Assembly (NCBI RefSeq): GCF_900129125.1
Contig: NZ_FQVJ01000023.1
Location: 1 to 63,227 of the forward strand
Length of the DNA: 63,227 nt
Direction: 5' to 3'
Source: Acidocella aminolytica 101 = DSM 11237
GTDB lineage: Bacteria; Pseudomonadota; Alphaproteobacteria; Acetobacterales; Acetobacteraceae
Numbering within the stretch: position 1 is the first letter of the stretch; the number at the start of each line of letters is the position of its first letter. The notes under the pieces were generated by a model. That model worked only from the letters and a program-made list of their open reading frames with translations, made no database searches and was not told where the DNA came from. Position numbers and translations under genes: made by a program. This document shows, piece by piece, positions 43,371-52,495 of the stretch.

Positions 43371-44198
43371 TTGCCGACTGGTCTGACATGGGTGCACCAG
43401 GGGTTGCGATGGGCCGCAGTACCCGTGTGGCGGCTAGCCTATGGTCTTTACGAACGTCAGCTTGAAAAACAGGTGCGGGCTTTGCCAATGCCCGGCCATG
43501 TCGGCATCATTCTCGACGGCAACCGGCGCCATGCGCGCGAGGCCGGCGTACAGAGTCCGGATGCGATTTACCGCCTCGGCGCAGCAAAGCTGGATGATAT
43601 CCTGACCTGGAGCGTCGACCTTGGCGTGCGCAGGGTCACGCTTTGGGTATTTTCGCCTGACAATCTGCGCCGCCCGGAAGCCGAAGTTGGCGGAATTTTC
43701 GGCGCGGTCGAGACCAAGATGCGCGCACTCGCCGCCGATCCGCATATCCGCCACAAAGGCGTGCATATTACCGCCATGGGGCGCCGCGACCTGCTACCCC
43801 CCGCTTTGGTGGAGGCTCTCGACGCGGCTGAAACCGCGACACGCGGCAACGACCAAATCACCGTGACATTGGCGATTGGCTATGGCGGACGCGAGGAAAT
43901 TGCCGATGCCGTGCGCGCCCTACTGGAAGATTACGCGACCCAGGGTCTCTCCACAGCGCAGGCCGCTGTCCTGGTCTCGCCCGAGACAATCCGGCGGCAT
44001 CTTTATCTGGCAGATGTGCCCGACCCGGATCTGATCATCCGCACCAGCGGCGAGGTGAGGCTTTCCGGCTTCATGCTGTGGCAGAGCGTGCATAGCGAGC
44101 TGTATTTCTGTGACGTGAACTGGCCGGTGATGCGCCGAATCGATTATTTGCGCGCCATCCGCGCCTACCAGCGCCGCGAGCGGCGTTTTGGTGTCTGA
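43371..44198 (+). CDS. cis-prenyltransferase (UppS family, short-chain-like subtype)
   Basis: This 275-residue enzyme condenses isopentenyl diphosphate in cis. HVGIILDGNRRHAREAG has the catalytic Asp49, and the C-terminal IIRTSGEVRLSGFMLWQS is invariant. It differs from housekeeping UppS: His replaces Trp in DGN.RW, and LWVFSPDNLRR replaces the S.ENW.R motif. The N-terminal VWRLAYGLYERQLEKQV and IGYGGREEIADAVRALL resemble mycobacterial Z-FPP synthase (Rv1086), so the product may be short. TTG at 43371 follows GGGAGAGGG. It is in the RND operon direction, 18 bp before the DedA-PAP2 fusion. Confidence 0.82.
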   Translation: MPTGLTWVHQGLRWAAVPVWRLAYGLYERQLEKQVRALPMPGHVGIILDGNRRHAREAGVQSPDAIYRLGAAKLDDILTWSVDLGVRRVTLWVFSPDNLRRPEAEVGGIFGAVETKMRALAADPHIRHKGVHITAMGRRDLLPPALVEALDAAETATRGNDQITVTLAIGYGGREEIADAVRALLEDYATQGLSTAQAAVLVSPETIRRHLYLADVPDPDLIIRTSGEVRLSGFMLWQSVHSELYFCDVNWPVMRRIDYLRAIRAYQRRERRFGV

Positions 44199-44216
44199 AA
44201 GGCGGCGGCTTTCCCT

Positions 44217-46238
44217 ATGAACCTCATCCACAGCTTCATCTCCGCTATCGTCATCTTCGCTGGCGGGCATCGACTGCTGGCTTACGGCCTAGCCTTCCTG
44301 TTGACGGCAGCGGAAGCGTTTCCTGTCGTTGGTGCCTTGGTGCCCGGCACGGCGGTCATCGTTGGGCTTGGCGCGCTGGTGCCAGGCGGCGCGCTGGCGA
44401 TGTGGCCGCTGATCGGCGTCACGGCCTTCGGTGCCCTTGCGGGAGATGGTCTCTCCTACTTGTTCGGGCGGCATTATAAGCAACGCGCCATGGGGATGTG
44501 GCCACTGCGGGCGAGACCGGGCCTATTAGCGGCGGGCGAAGCGTTTTTCGCCCGCCATGGCAGTAAGGCGGTGCTGATTTCCCGCTTCCTGCCTGGTGTG
44601 CGGGCCGCAATTCCCATGGTGGCGGGCATGTCGGGTATGTCCGCCGTCCGGTTCTACGCGGTCGATATATGTGCCGCCGTGCTGTTTGCGTTGGCGCATA
44701 TCTGGTTCGGCATGGCGCTTGGCGCCTCTTTGGCCATTCTCCACGCCATTGCTGGCCGGCTGGTCGTGCTGGTCCTCATTCTGGTGGCAGCGCTGGCGCT
44801 GTTGGTGTGGCTGACGCCCCTGGCCATCCGGCGGACCATCGGACTGGTGGCGCGCCTGCGCGGGCCGGTGCGGCAATGGGCTGAGGCCGGAGACGGCGGG
44901 GCGCGGCGGCTGGTCCGCTCGGCGCTCGACCCGGAGCGGCCAGAAGCGCTGGGCCTGCTGGCGCTTGGCGCCGCCCTCATCGGCGGATTATGGCTGTTCT
45001 TCGGCGTGTTGCAGGATGTCATCGCCGGAGATCCGCTGGTGCGGGCGGATGCGGCGATTTTCCATTTTCTGCAATCGCTGCGCACGCCTGTGATCGATCA
45101 GGTGATGGTGGCCATCACCGAGCTCGGCGACGCGGCGGTCGTTGTCCCCGTTCTCATAGTGACGTTGGCTTGGCTTGCCTGGCAGCGGGCCTGGCGTGCG
45201 GCAATTTACGGGTTTGCCGCGGTGGCTGGCGCCAGCCTGTTCGCATTCCTGATGAAGATCACCCTGCGGCAAACCCGTCCGGACGCGATTTTTGCCGGGT
45301 GGAATTCCTATTCCTTTCCCAGTGGGCATGCCACGGCCAGCGCGGCTCTCTATGGATTTTTGGTGGTGTTGATCTGCCGCGAGGTGGGCGCCCGAGCCCG
45401 GGTGGCGGTCACGCTCGCCGCGGTCCTGCTCGTGGGCGCCATTGCCTTCTCGCGGCTTTATCTCGGCGCGCACTGGCTTTCCGACGTGACGGCGGGACTG
45501 GCCTTTGGCGTAGCCTGGGTCGCATTACTAGGGATCGTCTATTTACAGCATGCGCGCAGGGAGGTGCGCGCCCCTGGTCTCGCGACGGCGGGGCTCGCCG
45601 TGCTGCTCGTGGCAGGTGGGCTGCATATCGGAACCAAACACGCCGTGGATATGCGACGCTATGCGCTCACTTTGCCCGTGCGGGAGATGTCCCTCACGGA
45701 TTGGCGCCACGGCGGATGGGCCAATCTGCCGGTGTGGCGTGTCGATCTCACCGGCGATTATGAAGAGCCGTTTGTTCTGCAATGGGCAGGATCCTTGGCG
45801 CCCTTGAAAGCCACCTTGCTGAAACATAGCTGGCAGGTGCCGGTACCGTGGAATTTGTCGTCATCTGCGGAATGGCTATTGCCCAACGCCAAGGCAGACG
45901 CTCTGCCCGTGCTGCCGCATCTCGATAATGGCCGGTCAGAGGCATTGGTGATGATTAAAACTGGCGGCAACGTGCCACTCGGCCAGCGGTTGATTTTAAG
46001 GGTTTGGCCTTCCGGCATGGTGCTGACCAACGCAGGACTTACGCAGCCGCTTTGGATTGGCACTGTGGTTGCGGAGAAAGTGGAGCATTTGACGCCATTC
46101 GCCAGCCTTGTCGATGAGCGGAATGACGTGAACGGCGCTTTGCAAACGCTCCGAACCGCCTTGCCGGGAATAGAATTGGAAAATCGTTCGCTCACAGTGC
46201 CGGAATGGAATGGCGAGGTTTTGCTTGGACAGTCTTAA
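44217..46238 (+). CDS. DedA - PAP2 phosphatase - LssY C-terminal fusion protein
   Basis: This 673-residue polytopic protein has three parts. Residues 1-200 form a DedA/VTT domain (FPVVGALVPGTAVIVGLGA, FFARHGSKAVLISRFLPGVR), a family that includes undecaprenyl-phosphate flippases. Residues about 240-440 form a PAP2 phosphatase with all three signatures: KITLRQTRP, FPSGHATASA (about 367) and SRLYLGAHWLSDV (about 413-425). Residues about 470-673 form an LssY-type C-terminal domain outside the membrane. It follows the cis-prenyltransferase by 18 bp. Together they could make, dephosphorylate and flip a prenyl carrier; this is inference. Confidence 0.85.
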   Translation: MNLIHSFISAIVIFAGGHRLLAYGLAFLLTAAEAFPVVGALVPGTAVIVGLGALVPGGALAMWPLIGVTAFGALAGDGLSYLFGRHYKQRAMGMWPLRARPGLLAAGEAFFARHGSKAVLISRFLPGVRAAIPMVAGMSGMSAVRFYAVDICAAVLFALAHIWFGMALGASLAILHAIAGRLVVLVLILVAALALLVWLTPLAIRRTIGLVARLRGPVRQWAEAGDGGARRLVRSALDPERPEALGLLALGAALIGGLWLFFGVLQDVIAGDPLVRADAAIFHFLQSLRTPVIDQVMVAITELGDAAVVVPVLIVTLAWLAWQRAWRAAIYGFAAVAGASLFAFLMKITLRQTRPDAIFAGWNSYSFPSGHATASAALYGFLVVLICREVGARARVAVTLAAVLLVGAIAFSRLYLGAHWLSDVTAGLAFGVAWVALLGIVYLQHARREVRAPGLATAGLAVLLVAGGLHIGTKHAVDMRRYALTLPVREMSLTDWRHGGWANLPVWRVDLTGDYEEPFVLQWAGSLAPLKATLLKHSWQVPVPWNLSSSAEWLLPNAKADALPVLPHLDNGRSEALVMIKTGGNVPLGQRLILRVWPSGMVLTNAGLTQPLWIGTVVAEKVEHLTPFASLVDERNDVNGALQTLRTALPGIELENRSLTVPEWNGEVLLGQS

Positions 46239-46243
46239 ACCGC

Positions 46244-47017
46244 TTAACTGATCCGTTGCGGTGCCGGGTGCAACCCAGCACGTTGCGGCAGAGCGACAAT
46301 CAGCAGGAGCATCGCACCAATGAGCACCGCGGAGGCTCCCATTCGGCTCAATTCAAGCCCGCCTTGGGCCAGGGGTTTGTCGAGCAGGTCGCCAACCGTG
46401 GCGCCTAGCGGACGGGTGAGGATGAACGCCGCCCAGAACAGCATGACATGCGAGATGCGGGTGAAGTAATACGCCGCCGCAATCAGGACGATAGCCGTGC
46501 CGAACACCACGGCGCCGCCGCCAAAACCCAGGCCGTTGCTATCCGCCATCCAGTCGCCCAGCGCCGTTCCCAGAGTTTGAGAGAACAGGATGGTGATCCA
46601 GTAGAAGGTTTCAGTGCGGGGCGTCGCCACGCGATTCACCGAGACGCTGCCCTCAGTCCAGCGCCACACGGCGAGTGAGGTGGCCAAAAGCAATGCCAGG
46701 ATAAAGGAACCGCCGGCGTAGCCGATGCCGAGCGAACGGTCCGCGAAATCAGCCATGGTCGTGCCAAGCGTCGTGGTGGCCACGATGGTCAGCCAATAGA
46801 GATAGGGGTTGAAGCGCTCGGCACGCATCTGCCCGATGACAGCTATCACGAAAATGGCTGCGAAAATCATCGTGCCTGCCGCGTAGCCAAGATGCATTGA
46901 CATCGTCACCGCGTCGCCACCTGTTTCGCCGAGCGTGGTGGCAAGAATCTTGATGATCCAAAAACTCAGTACAACTTCGGGCACCTTGCTGAGCCCCTGT
47001 TTGACAATGCCGGTCAT
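46244..47017 (-). CDS. DUF347 (COG4705) membrane protein
   Basis: This 257-residue inner-membrane protein is built of four internal repeats, each with a T-x-LG-x-T-x-(G/A)D pattern (ILATTLGETGGD, TTTLGTTMADF, SQTLGTALGDW, TRPLGATVGDL). Eight or more helices are predicted. The acidic residue inside each repeat suggests ion movement. The family is often near PepSY proteins and QseBC regulators; no substrate can be read from sequence. It is the last gene of the leftward unit. Confidence 0.78.
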   Translation of the reverse strand: MTGIVKQGLSKVPEVVLSFWIIKILATTLGETGGDAVTMSMHLGYAAGTMIFAAIFVIAVIGQMRAERFNPYLYWLTIVATTTLGTTMADFADRSLGIGYAGGSFILALLLATSLAVWRWTEGSVSVNRVATPRTETFYWITILFSQTLGTALGDWMADSNGLGFGGGAVVFGTAIVLIAAAYYFTRISHVMLFWAAFILTRPLGATVGDLLDKPLAQGGLELSRMGASAVLIGAMLLLIVALPQRAGLHPAPQRIS

Positions 47018-47090
47018 AACGCCCCCTTTTATCCATGAAATAGCCTGCGCCGATGCGTATCGGAGCAGGCTATCTGGCCATCAGCTTTGG

Positions 47091-47408
47091 TCAGTCGGCG
47101 TTCGGGCCTTCGACACTGTTCTCGAGCACGGCACCGGTCACAGCATCGACGCCGACCTCATGCGTCGCCGCTCCGGACTTGATGTCGAACGAATAACGCA
47201 GGCCGCTGCCGCCAGATTCCTTCTCCAGCTCTTCATCGGCAATGGTCCCAGGCTGTGCCTTCAGCGCAGTTGCCCGCGCCGCATCGATGCTGATTTTGGT
47301 GCCACCGGCCAAATCCTGGCCGGTATAGGCGAGCGCCGGGGCAGCAAATCCGGCCAGGATCGCAAGAGCACCAAGTGTGCGGGCCGGGTATGAAAACTTC
47401 ATCGTCAT
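47091..47408 (-). CDS. Periplasmic PepSY-domain protein
   Basis: This 105-residue protein has a signal peptide (ending APALA, about residue 27) and one PepSY domain (ISIDAARATALKAQPGTIAD, then YSFDIKSGAATHEVGVDAVTGAVL). PepSY proteins inhibit proteases or sense envelope stress. Paired ACTTAG repeats, a likely response-regulator site, lie 68-84 bp upstream. The gene sits between the QseC-like kinase and the DUF347 gene. Confidence 0.83.
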   Translation of the reverse strand: MTMKFSYPARTLGALAILAGFAAPALAYTGQDLAGGTKISIDAARATALKAQPGTIADEELEKESGGSGLRYSFDIKSGAATHEVGVDAVTGAVLENSVEGPNAD

Positions 47409-47475
47409 TCTCCATCAACAGTTCAATCGCAGCGTCGGTCTCGCCGAACGCCTCGCAATCCTTTTGCCGGAGAAG

Positions 47476-47492
47476 ACTTAGGTGAAACTTAG
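47476..47492 (-). promoter_or_regulatory. Direct-repeat response-regulator site before the PepSY gene
   Basis: ACTTAG-GTGAA-ACTTAG is a direct repeat with an 11-bp period, the form used by OmpR-class regulators such as PmrA and QseB (CTTAA-type half-sites). It overlaps the kinase stop codon and points to the PepSY-DUF347 genes, probably bound by the regulator encoded at 48799-49455. Confidence 0.65.
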
Positions 47493-48802
47493 CTCCTCAC
47501 GCCGGGCATGGTCACGCGCGCCATAACGCCGGTTATGCCATCTGTGCGGTTGCGCACCTCAAGCCCGAAGCCATGGCGATCGGCAATGCGGCGCGCGATG
47601 GCAAGGCCCAAGCCAGTCCCCTCCGCCGCTTCGGGGGCCGCTCGAAAGAAACGTTCGAAAATATGTGCTTCCGCACCTGCGGGGAAACCGGGGCCGGTAT
47701 CCAGCACTTCCGCGCAAAAACCGCTCTTGGTCCGCCGCAGGGACACATCGACCTTGCCACCCGGTTGCGTGTAGATCAGCGCATTTTCGATTAAATTACT
47801 GAACAACGTGCGCACTTCATTCTCGGCGCCGTTGATCATGACCGGCGGGACAATTTCCGCGCCCAGATCAATGCCTTTACGCGCGGCGCGCGCGGCGTGA
47901 TCCGCAACGCAGTCGAGCAACAAGGCGGCGGCATCAAATGGGATACTGGCAGGACGTTGCGGCTCGTCGAGCCGGGCAAGACGCAGGAGTTGATCCACCA
48001 GCTGAGCGGCTCGGCGCGCGCCTGCCGCCAGCGCGTCCAGCCGCGCGCGGGCCGGCGGCACCTCGACGGTGAGGTTGCCGATCTCGATTTGCATCGCGGC
48101 GACCGGTGTGCGCAGCGTATGGGCGGCATCGGCGAGGAAGCGTTTTTGCGCCATAAGCGCATCGTGCTGCCTCAGGATCAGGCCATTCATGCCGGTTACC
48201 AGCGGCGTCAGCTCGACAGGGATATCCGTAAGCGGCAAGGGCTCTTTGGCCATGGTGCTGCGCGTGGCGAGTTCGGTGACCAGAACATCGAGCCGCCGCA
48301 AGGTGCGGTGCAAAGCCAAACCCACCACCAGCCAGGAAAGCGGGATCAGCAGCAGCACCGGCAGGGCCGCGCCGATGGCGGCATTGCTGGCGATTTCATC
48401 GCGCACGGTCACGCGCTGCGCCACTTCCACCGTCTGGGCGGTGCCCCGCAGCGTATAAACCCGCCAAGCTTCGCCGTTGATCTGGGCGCTGGAAAATCCG
48501 GACGCCGGCGGGATTGGAATGGCCACGCCAAGAAGGGACTGATGCACGATCTGCCCTTCCGCATTCCAGATGGTCACGGCGAAACGATCCTCCGGGTCTT
48601 GGTCAGGCGCGGCAGGAGCGTTGGCCGCGGCTGGCCCCGGGCCAGCGTTCAGGGCGATCTGGCGAAGCTGCCCATCAAGAAAATCGGCGGTCTCGCTTTC
48701 GCTGTCCAGATACGCCACACCGGCGGCGATCAGCCCGGCGGCGGCGAGAAGCACGGTCACCCAGATCAGGGCAGTCCGGCGCAAGGAGGGGCGGTGGCTC
48801 AT
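47489..48802 (-). CDS. Sensor histidine kinase (QseC-like)
   Basis: This 437-residue kinase has helices at about 12-32 and 145-165. The short periplasmic part is Ala/Pro-rich near residues 50-70. The phosphorylation site reads FLADAAHTLRTPVAAMQ, with Thr instead of the usual Glu or Gln after the His. ATPase motifs are NLIENALIYTQP, DTGPGFP and GTGLGLAIARR. The ATG at 48802 overlaps the regulator stop (ATGA); a GTG 15 nt upstream is the alternative. Thr next to His is where phosphatase activity is tuned in this kinase class. Confidence 0.85.
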   Translation of the reverse strand: MSHRPSLRRTALIWVTVLLAAAGLIAAGVAYLDSESETADFLDGQLRQIALNAGPGPAAANAPAAPDQDPEDRFAVTIWNAEGQIVHQSLLGVAIPIPPASGFSSAQINGEAWRVYTLRGTAQTVEVAQRVTVRDEIASNAAIGAALPVLLLIPLSWLVVGLALHRTLRRLDVLVTELATRSTMAKEPLPLTDIPVELTPLVTGMNGLILRQHDALMAQKRFLADAAHTLRTPVAAMQIEIGNLTVEVPPARARLDALAAGARRAAQLVDQLLRLARLDEPQRPASIPFDAAALLLDCVADHAARAARKGIDLGAEIVPPVMINGAENEVRTLFSNLIENALIYTQPGGKVDVSLRRTKSGFCAEVLDTGPGFPAGAEAHIFERFFRAAPEAAEGTGLGLAIARRIADRHGFGLEVRNRTDGITGVMARVTMPGVRS

Positions 48803-49455
48803 TTTTTTACCATCCACCCGGCGCCGCGGATGTTGAGAATAACCCCCTTGCCGAATTTGCGGCGGACGGAATGGATCAGCACCTCCACCGCGTTGCTCTC
48901 CACCTCCTCGCCCCAGCCGTAAAGGCGTTCTTCGATTTGTGCGCGTGAGAGGATGTGCCCGGGCCGTTCCATCAGCGCCCGCATCAGCGCGTATTCCCGC
49001 GCGGGCAGAAGCTCCGTCCGTCCGCCATGGGAAAATTCATGCGTGCCTGTATCGAGTACCGCCTCTCTTGTGCTCAACCGCGATGTGGCCTTTCCGGCAC
49101 TACGGCGCATGAGGGCACGCATGCGGGCCAGTAGTTCGGGCACCTCAAACGGTTTGACCAGGTAATCATCGGCGCCGAGATCCAGCCCTGCGACCCGGCT
49201 CTCGACCGCATCCCAGGCAGTGATCACGAGCACGGGTGTCTCCACCCCCTGCCGCCTGGCGGATTTCAGCACGGCCATGCCATCCATGCCGGGCAGGCCG
49301 AGATCCAGCAGCGCAATTGTATAGGCGGTGTCATGCAGTGCCTCCTGGGCGGTCAGACCGTCTCTGACCCAATCCACCGCCAACCCAGCCGCCTTTAGCG
49401 CGGCGACCAGGCCGGCGCCGATTAACGCATCATCCTCGATCAGCAATACACGCAT
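48799..49455 (-). CDS. Response regulator (QseB/PmrA-like)
   Basis: This 218-residue OmpR-type regulator has acceptor Asp51 (IALLDLGLPGMDG), DDYLVKPFEVPELLARM, and winged-helix LLPAREYALMRALMERPGHILSR with NAVEVLIHSVRRKFG. The start at 49455 (MRVLLIEDDALIG) matches the family. It is divergent from the proton ATPase gene, with start codons only 105 bp apart, so their promoters must overlap or adjoin. Confidence 0.87.
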   Translation of the reverse strand: MRVLLIEDDALIGAGLVAALKAAGLAVDWVRDGLTAQEALHDTAYTIALLDLGLPGMDGMAVLKSARRQGVETPVLVITAWDAVESRVAGLDLGADDYLVKPFEVPELLARMRALMRRSAGKATSRLSTREAVLDTGTHEFSHGGRTELLPAREYALMRALMERPGHILSRAQIEERLYGWGEEVESNAVEVLIHSVRRKFGKGVILNIRGAGWMVKK

Positions 49456-49560
49456 GTATGGAGCTTGAGCCAAGGCCATGGGCCGGGCAAGGCTCTGTGC
49501 CTGGCTGAGAGGGGACACTCCTGGGCAAAGCCTGCCATTTTGCGGCATAACGCGCTTGTC

Positions 49561-51894
49561 ATGCTGGAGAATAGTCCCGCCACCCCCTCGAACCTCCCTA
49601 TGGGCTTATCCAGCGCGGAGGCGGGCCGGCTGCTGGCCGAACATGGCCCCAATGAGGTTGCCGAGCCCAGGCGCAACCCCCTGACGGCCTTATTGGGCAA
49701 TTTCTGGGCGCCCGTGCCGTGGATGCTGGAGGCGGCGGTCTTGTTGCAGGCTCTCACCGGGGCCTATCTGGAGGCGGCCGTTATTGCCGGACTCCTCCTA
49801 TTCAACGCAGCGCTATCCTTTGCGCAGGGGAGGCGGGCTGATACCGCCTTGGCCGCGCTCAAATCGCGCTTGGCGCTCACGGCCTCGGTCCGGCGTGATG
49901 GCGCCTGGCTCACCCTGCCCGCGCGCGAGATTGTTCCCGGGGATTTGGTAAAGCTGTCCCTCGGTGCGATCGTGCCTGCCGATGTGCGCCTCGCCAGCGG
50001 CAATGTGCTGCTCGATCAGTCGATGATCACCGGAGAATCGCTGCCCATTGACGCTGGCATTGGTGCAATAAGCTATGCGGGTTCTATGGTGCGCCGGGGG
50101 GAGGCGCAGGCGCTTGTGATTGCTACCGGCGCGCGCACCTATTCCGGCCGGGCTGCCGAATTGGTGCGCATTGCCCATGGGCCCAGCGCAGAACAATCCG
50201 CGATCCTCCGCGTTGTACGAAATCTTGCCGTGTTCAATGGTTTCGTGCTGCTGCTGATGATCGGCTATGCGCGCGAACATGACATGCCGGTCACGCATCT
50301 TATCGCGCTTACGTTGACCGTTATTCTGGCCACCGTTCCAGTCGCTCTGCCGGCCACCTTCACCCTTGCCACGGCGCTTGGCGCGCAAAGCCTTGCCCGC
50401 CGCGGCGTGCTGCCAACACGCTTGTCCGCCGTGCACGAAGCCGCCGCCATGGATGTCCTCTGCGCCGACAAGACGGGCACATTGACCCAGAATCAGCTCC
50501 ACGTAAGCGCGGTGCGAGCCTTTGGCAGCGATAGCATGGTCAGCGTTTTGGCCCTGGCCGCCGCGACGAGCAGCGAAGGCGGCAAGGATGCCGTGGATTC
50601 GGCGATCCGGCTTGCCGCACACGAAAGCGGAGCCGCGCCACTGCCCATACGCCGCTTCGTTCCCTTTGATCCTGCCCGGAAAGCATCTGAAGCGCTGATA
50701 TGGCAGGATGGTGCCGAATGGGTGGTGATGAAAGGTGCATACTCGGCGCTGGCGGCTGTCACAACGGTGCCCCCAGAGGCAGCACGCATGACTGATGAAC
50801 TCGCGGCCGACGGTAATCGTGTACTGGCCGTAGCCTGCGGACCAATGGGCGCACTGCACATCGCGGGGCTTGTGGCTTTGAGCGACAGCCCGCGTGACGA
50901 TGCCGCGCCGCTGATTACCGAACTGGTCAATCTCGGCGTTGCCACTGTGATGGTAACGGGTGATGCCGCCGCCACTGCCGAAACTATCGCACACGCTGTC
51001 GGCATCGACGGCAATATATGCCCGGCAGGTAGCATTCCCACCCAAGTTGCACCGGACGATTACGCAGTCTTCGCGGGCGTCTTCCCCGAGGACAAATTCC
51101 GCCTTGTCAAAGCCTTTCAAAAGGGCGGCCATACGGTTGGCATGTGCGGTGACGGTGCGAACGACGCGCCAGCCTTACGGCAGGCGCAAATTGGCATCGC
51201 CGTGGCTACGGCTACCGATGTTGCGAAAGCCGCGGCGGGGCTGGTGCTGACCGAGCCAGGGCTTGGCGGGATCGTGACCGCGATCAAGGAAGGCCGGGCC
51301 ACGTTTCAACGCATTTTGACCTATACCATGAACGCGCTGCTACGGAAGGTTGAGCTGGTGCTGTTCCTTGCCGCTGGCCTGCTGATGACCGGCCACGCCG
51401 TGCTGACGCCCATGTTGATGGTGCTGCTGCTTGTGGTGAACGATTTTCTGACCATGTCGCTCACGACCGACCGCGCCCATCCATCCCCGCGTCCAGAACT
51501 CTGGAGGATCGGTCCAGTCAGCGCGGCGGCGGTGCTGCTTGGTTTGGTCAAGCTGGTATTCCTCATCGGTGTGCTGGCCTTCGGGCATTTTGAGCTGAAT
51601 CTGGAGATCGAACCGCTTCGCACGCTTGCCTTCTTCACCATGGTGATCGATGCCCAAATCACTGTCTACACAGTGCGCGAACGCCGGCGGATGTGGTCAT
51701 CCATGCCCGGCGGCTGGGTGCTGGCCTCCAGCGCGCTGGATATTAGCATTGGCACCCTTGTCGCGCTGACCGGTTGGCTGACACCGCCGCTAAACGCCCT
51801 GCTTCTCATGGAAATCGCCGGGGCAGCGGCGCTGTTCGCCATTCTGTTCGATGCATTGAAAGCCCCTCTTTTCAAATGGCTGGGAATCGCATGA
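49561..51894 (+). CDS. Plasma-membrane proton-efflux P-type ATPase
   Basis: This 777-residue P3A-type pump has DKTGTLTQNQL (phospho-Asp at about 303), SMITGESLPID, ILATVPVALPATFTL in helix 4, MCGDGANDAPALRQAQIGIAV in the hinge, and NDFLTMSLTTDRA in helix 6, where Asn-Asp matches the proton site of fungal and plant H+-ATPases. It lacks any metal-binding N-terminal domain. The ATG at 49561 is in-family length. In an acidophile it would expel protons and help pH homeostasis. Divergence from a two-component system suggests stress control. Confidence 0.86.
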   Translation: MLENSPATPSNLPMGLSSAEAGRLLAEHGPNEVAEPRRNPLTALLGNFWAPVPWMLEAAVLLQALTGAYLEAAVIAGLLLFNAALSFAQGRRADTALAALKSRLALTASVRRDGAWLTLPAREIVPGDLVKLSLGAIVPADVRLASGNVLLDQSMITGESLPIDAGIGAISYAGSMVRRGEAQALVIATGARTYSGRAAELVRIAHGPSAEQSAILRVVRNLAVFNGFVLLLMIGYAREHDMPVTHLIALTLTVILATVPVALPATFTLATALGAQSLARRGVLPTRLSAVHEAAAMDVLCADKTGTLTQNQLHVSAVRAFGSDSMVSVLALAAATSSEGGKDAVDSAIRLAAHESGAAPLPIRRFVPFDPARKASEALIWQDGAEWVVMKGAYSALAAVTTVPPEAARMTDELAADGNRVLAVACGPMGALHIAGLVALSDSPRDDAAPLITELVNLGVATVMVTGDAAATAETIAHAVGIDGNICPAGSIPTQVAPDDYAVFAGVFPEDKFRLVKAFQKGGHTVGMCGDGANDAPALRQAQIGIAVATATDVAKAAAGLVLTEPGLGGIVTAIKEGRATFQRILTYTMNALLRKVELVLFLAAGLLMTGHAVLTPMLMVLLLVVNDFLTMSLTTDRAHPSPRPELWRIGPVSAAAVLLGLVKLVFLIGVLAFGHFELNLEIEPLRTLAFFTMVIDAQITVYTVRERRRMWSSMPGGWVLASSALDISIGTLVALTGWLTPPLNALLLMEIAGAAALFAILFDALKAPLFKWLGIA

Positions 51895-51991
51895 GCATTG
51901 CGCTTTCCTTGCCCAACATGACCGAGATCAATCGCGGAATCCTAAAACAGCCTCTGAACGACATCATCTGATACAGAACGGAGAAACGCCC

Positions 51992-52039
51992 ATGACCTAT
52001 CATTTTTTGGCCACCATACAATTGCCCTTCGAAGACGCT
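51992..52039 (+). pseudogene. DUF302 gene, 5' remnant
   Basis: After GGAGAAACGCCC, the codons read MTYHFLATIQLPFEDA and stop. The opening MTYHF and GPFEDA-like segment match the DUF302 gene at 9869-10270 (MTYHFSTAMNGPFEDAVEA). Only the first 16 codons remain. The next sequence belongs to a DUF6880-like gene in another frame. Confidence 0.65.
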
Positions 52040-52424
52040 TGATCTTGTCAAGAATGACAAGGATTTTTCGGGCGCGCTTGGATTTCTTATCTCATGGCCG
52101 GATCTGAACCGCGCGGCGGCTCTGGTAATGGAGCGCAGGCGCGAATTGGACGGAGATCGGTATGAAATCCTCACCCCGGCATCAGAGGCGCTGGCGGGCA
52201 AGCATAAGCTAGCGGCCGTGCTGGTGCTGCGGGCGATGATCGATTTCGCGCTCACCCACAACCGTTCCAGCAGCTACAAGCACGCCGCTCGGCATTTGCT
52301 GAGCTGCACCAGCCTGTCTGCCGGAGTTGAGACATGCGGGGGCTTGGAACCGCACGATGCCTATGTGGCCCGGCTACGGCGGGAGCATGGCCGCAAAAAT
52401 GCGTTCTGGAGCCTGGTGGCGTAA
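52036..52424 (+). pseudogene. DUF6880-like protein, 3' fragment
   Basis: From about 52036 the frame reads LDLVKNDKDFSGALGFLISW, continues through ALVMERRRELDGDRYEI, ALAGKHKLAAVLVLRAMIDFAL and HAARHLLSC to VARLRREHGRKNAFWSLVA. This is the C-terminal end of DUF6880 proteins. There is no start codon or N-terminal part; an internal ATG at 52128 would give only 98 residues. The junction with the DUF302 start lies within a few bases. Confidence 0.65.
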
Positions 52425-52495
52425 GGCCCGGCCCAGTGGCGTATAATTCTGAGGATCAACTTCGCTAAGCGCCGCCGGGGAAGAGAACTTGTTGC

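Noticed and set aside
49813-51132. 439-codon leftward open frame inside the proton ATPase gene
   Set aside because: Antisense to P-type ATPase motifs in the plus strand; no recognisable protein.
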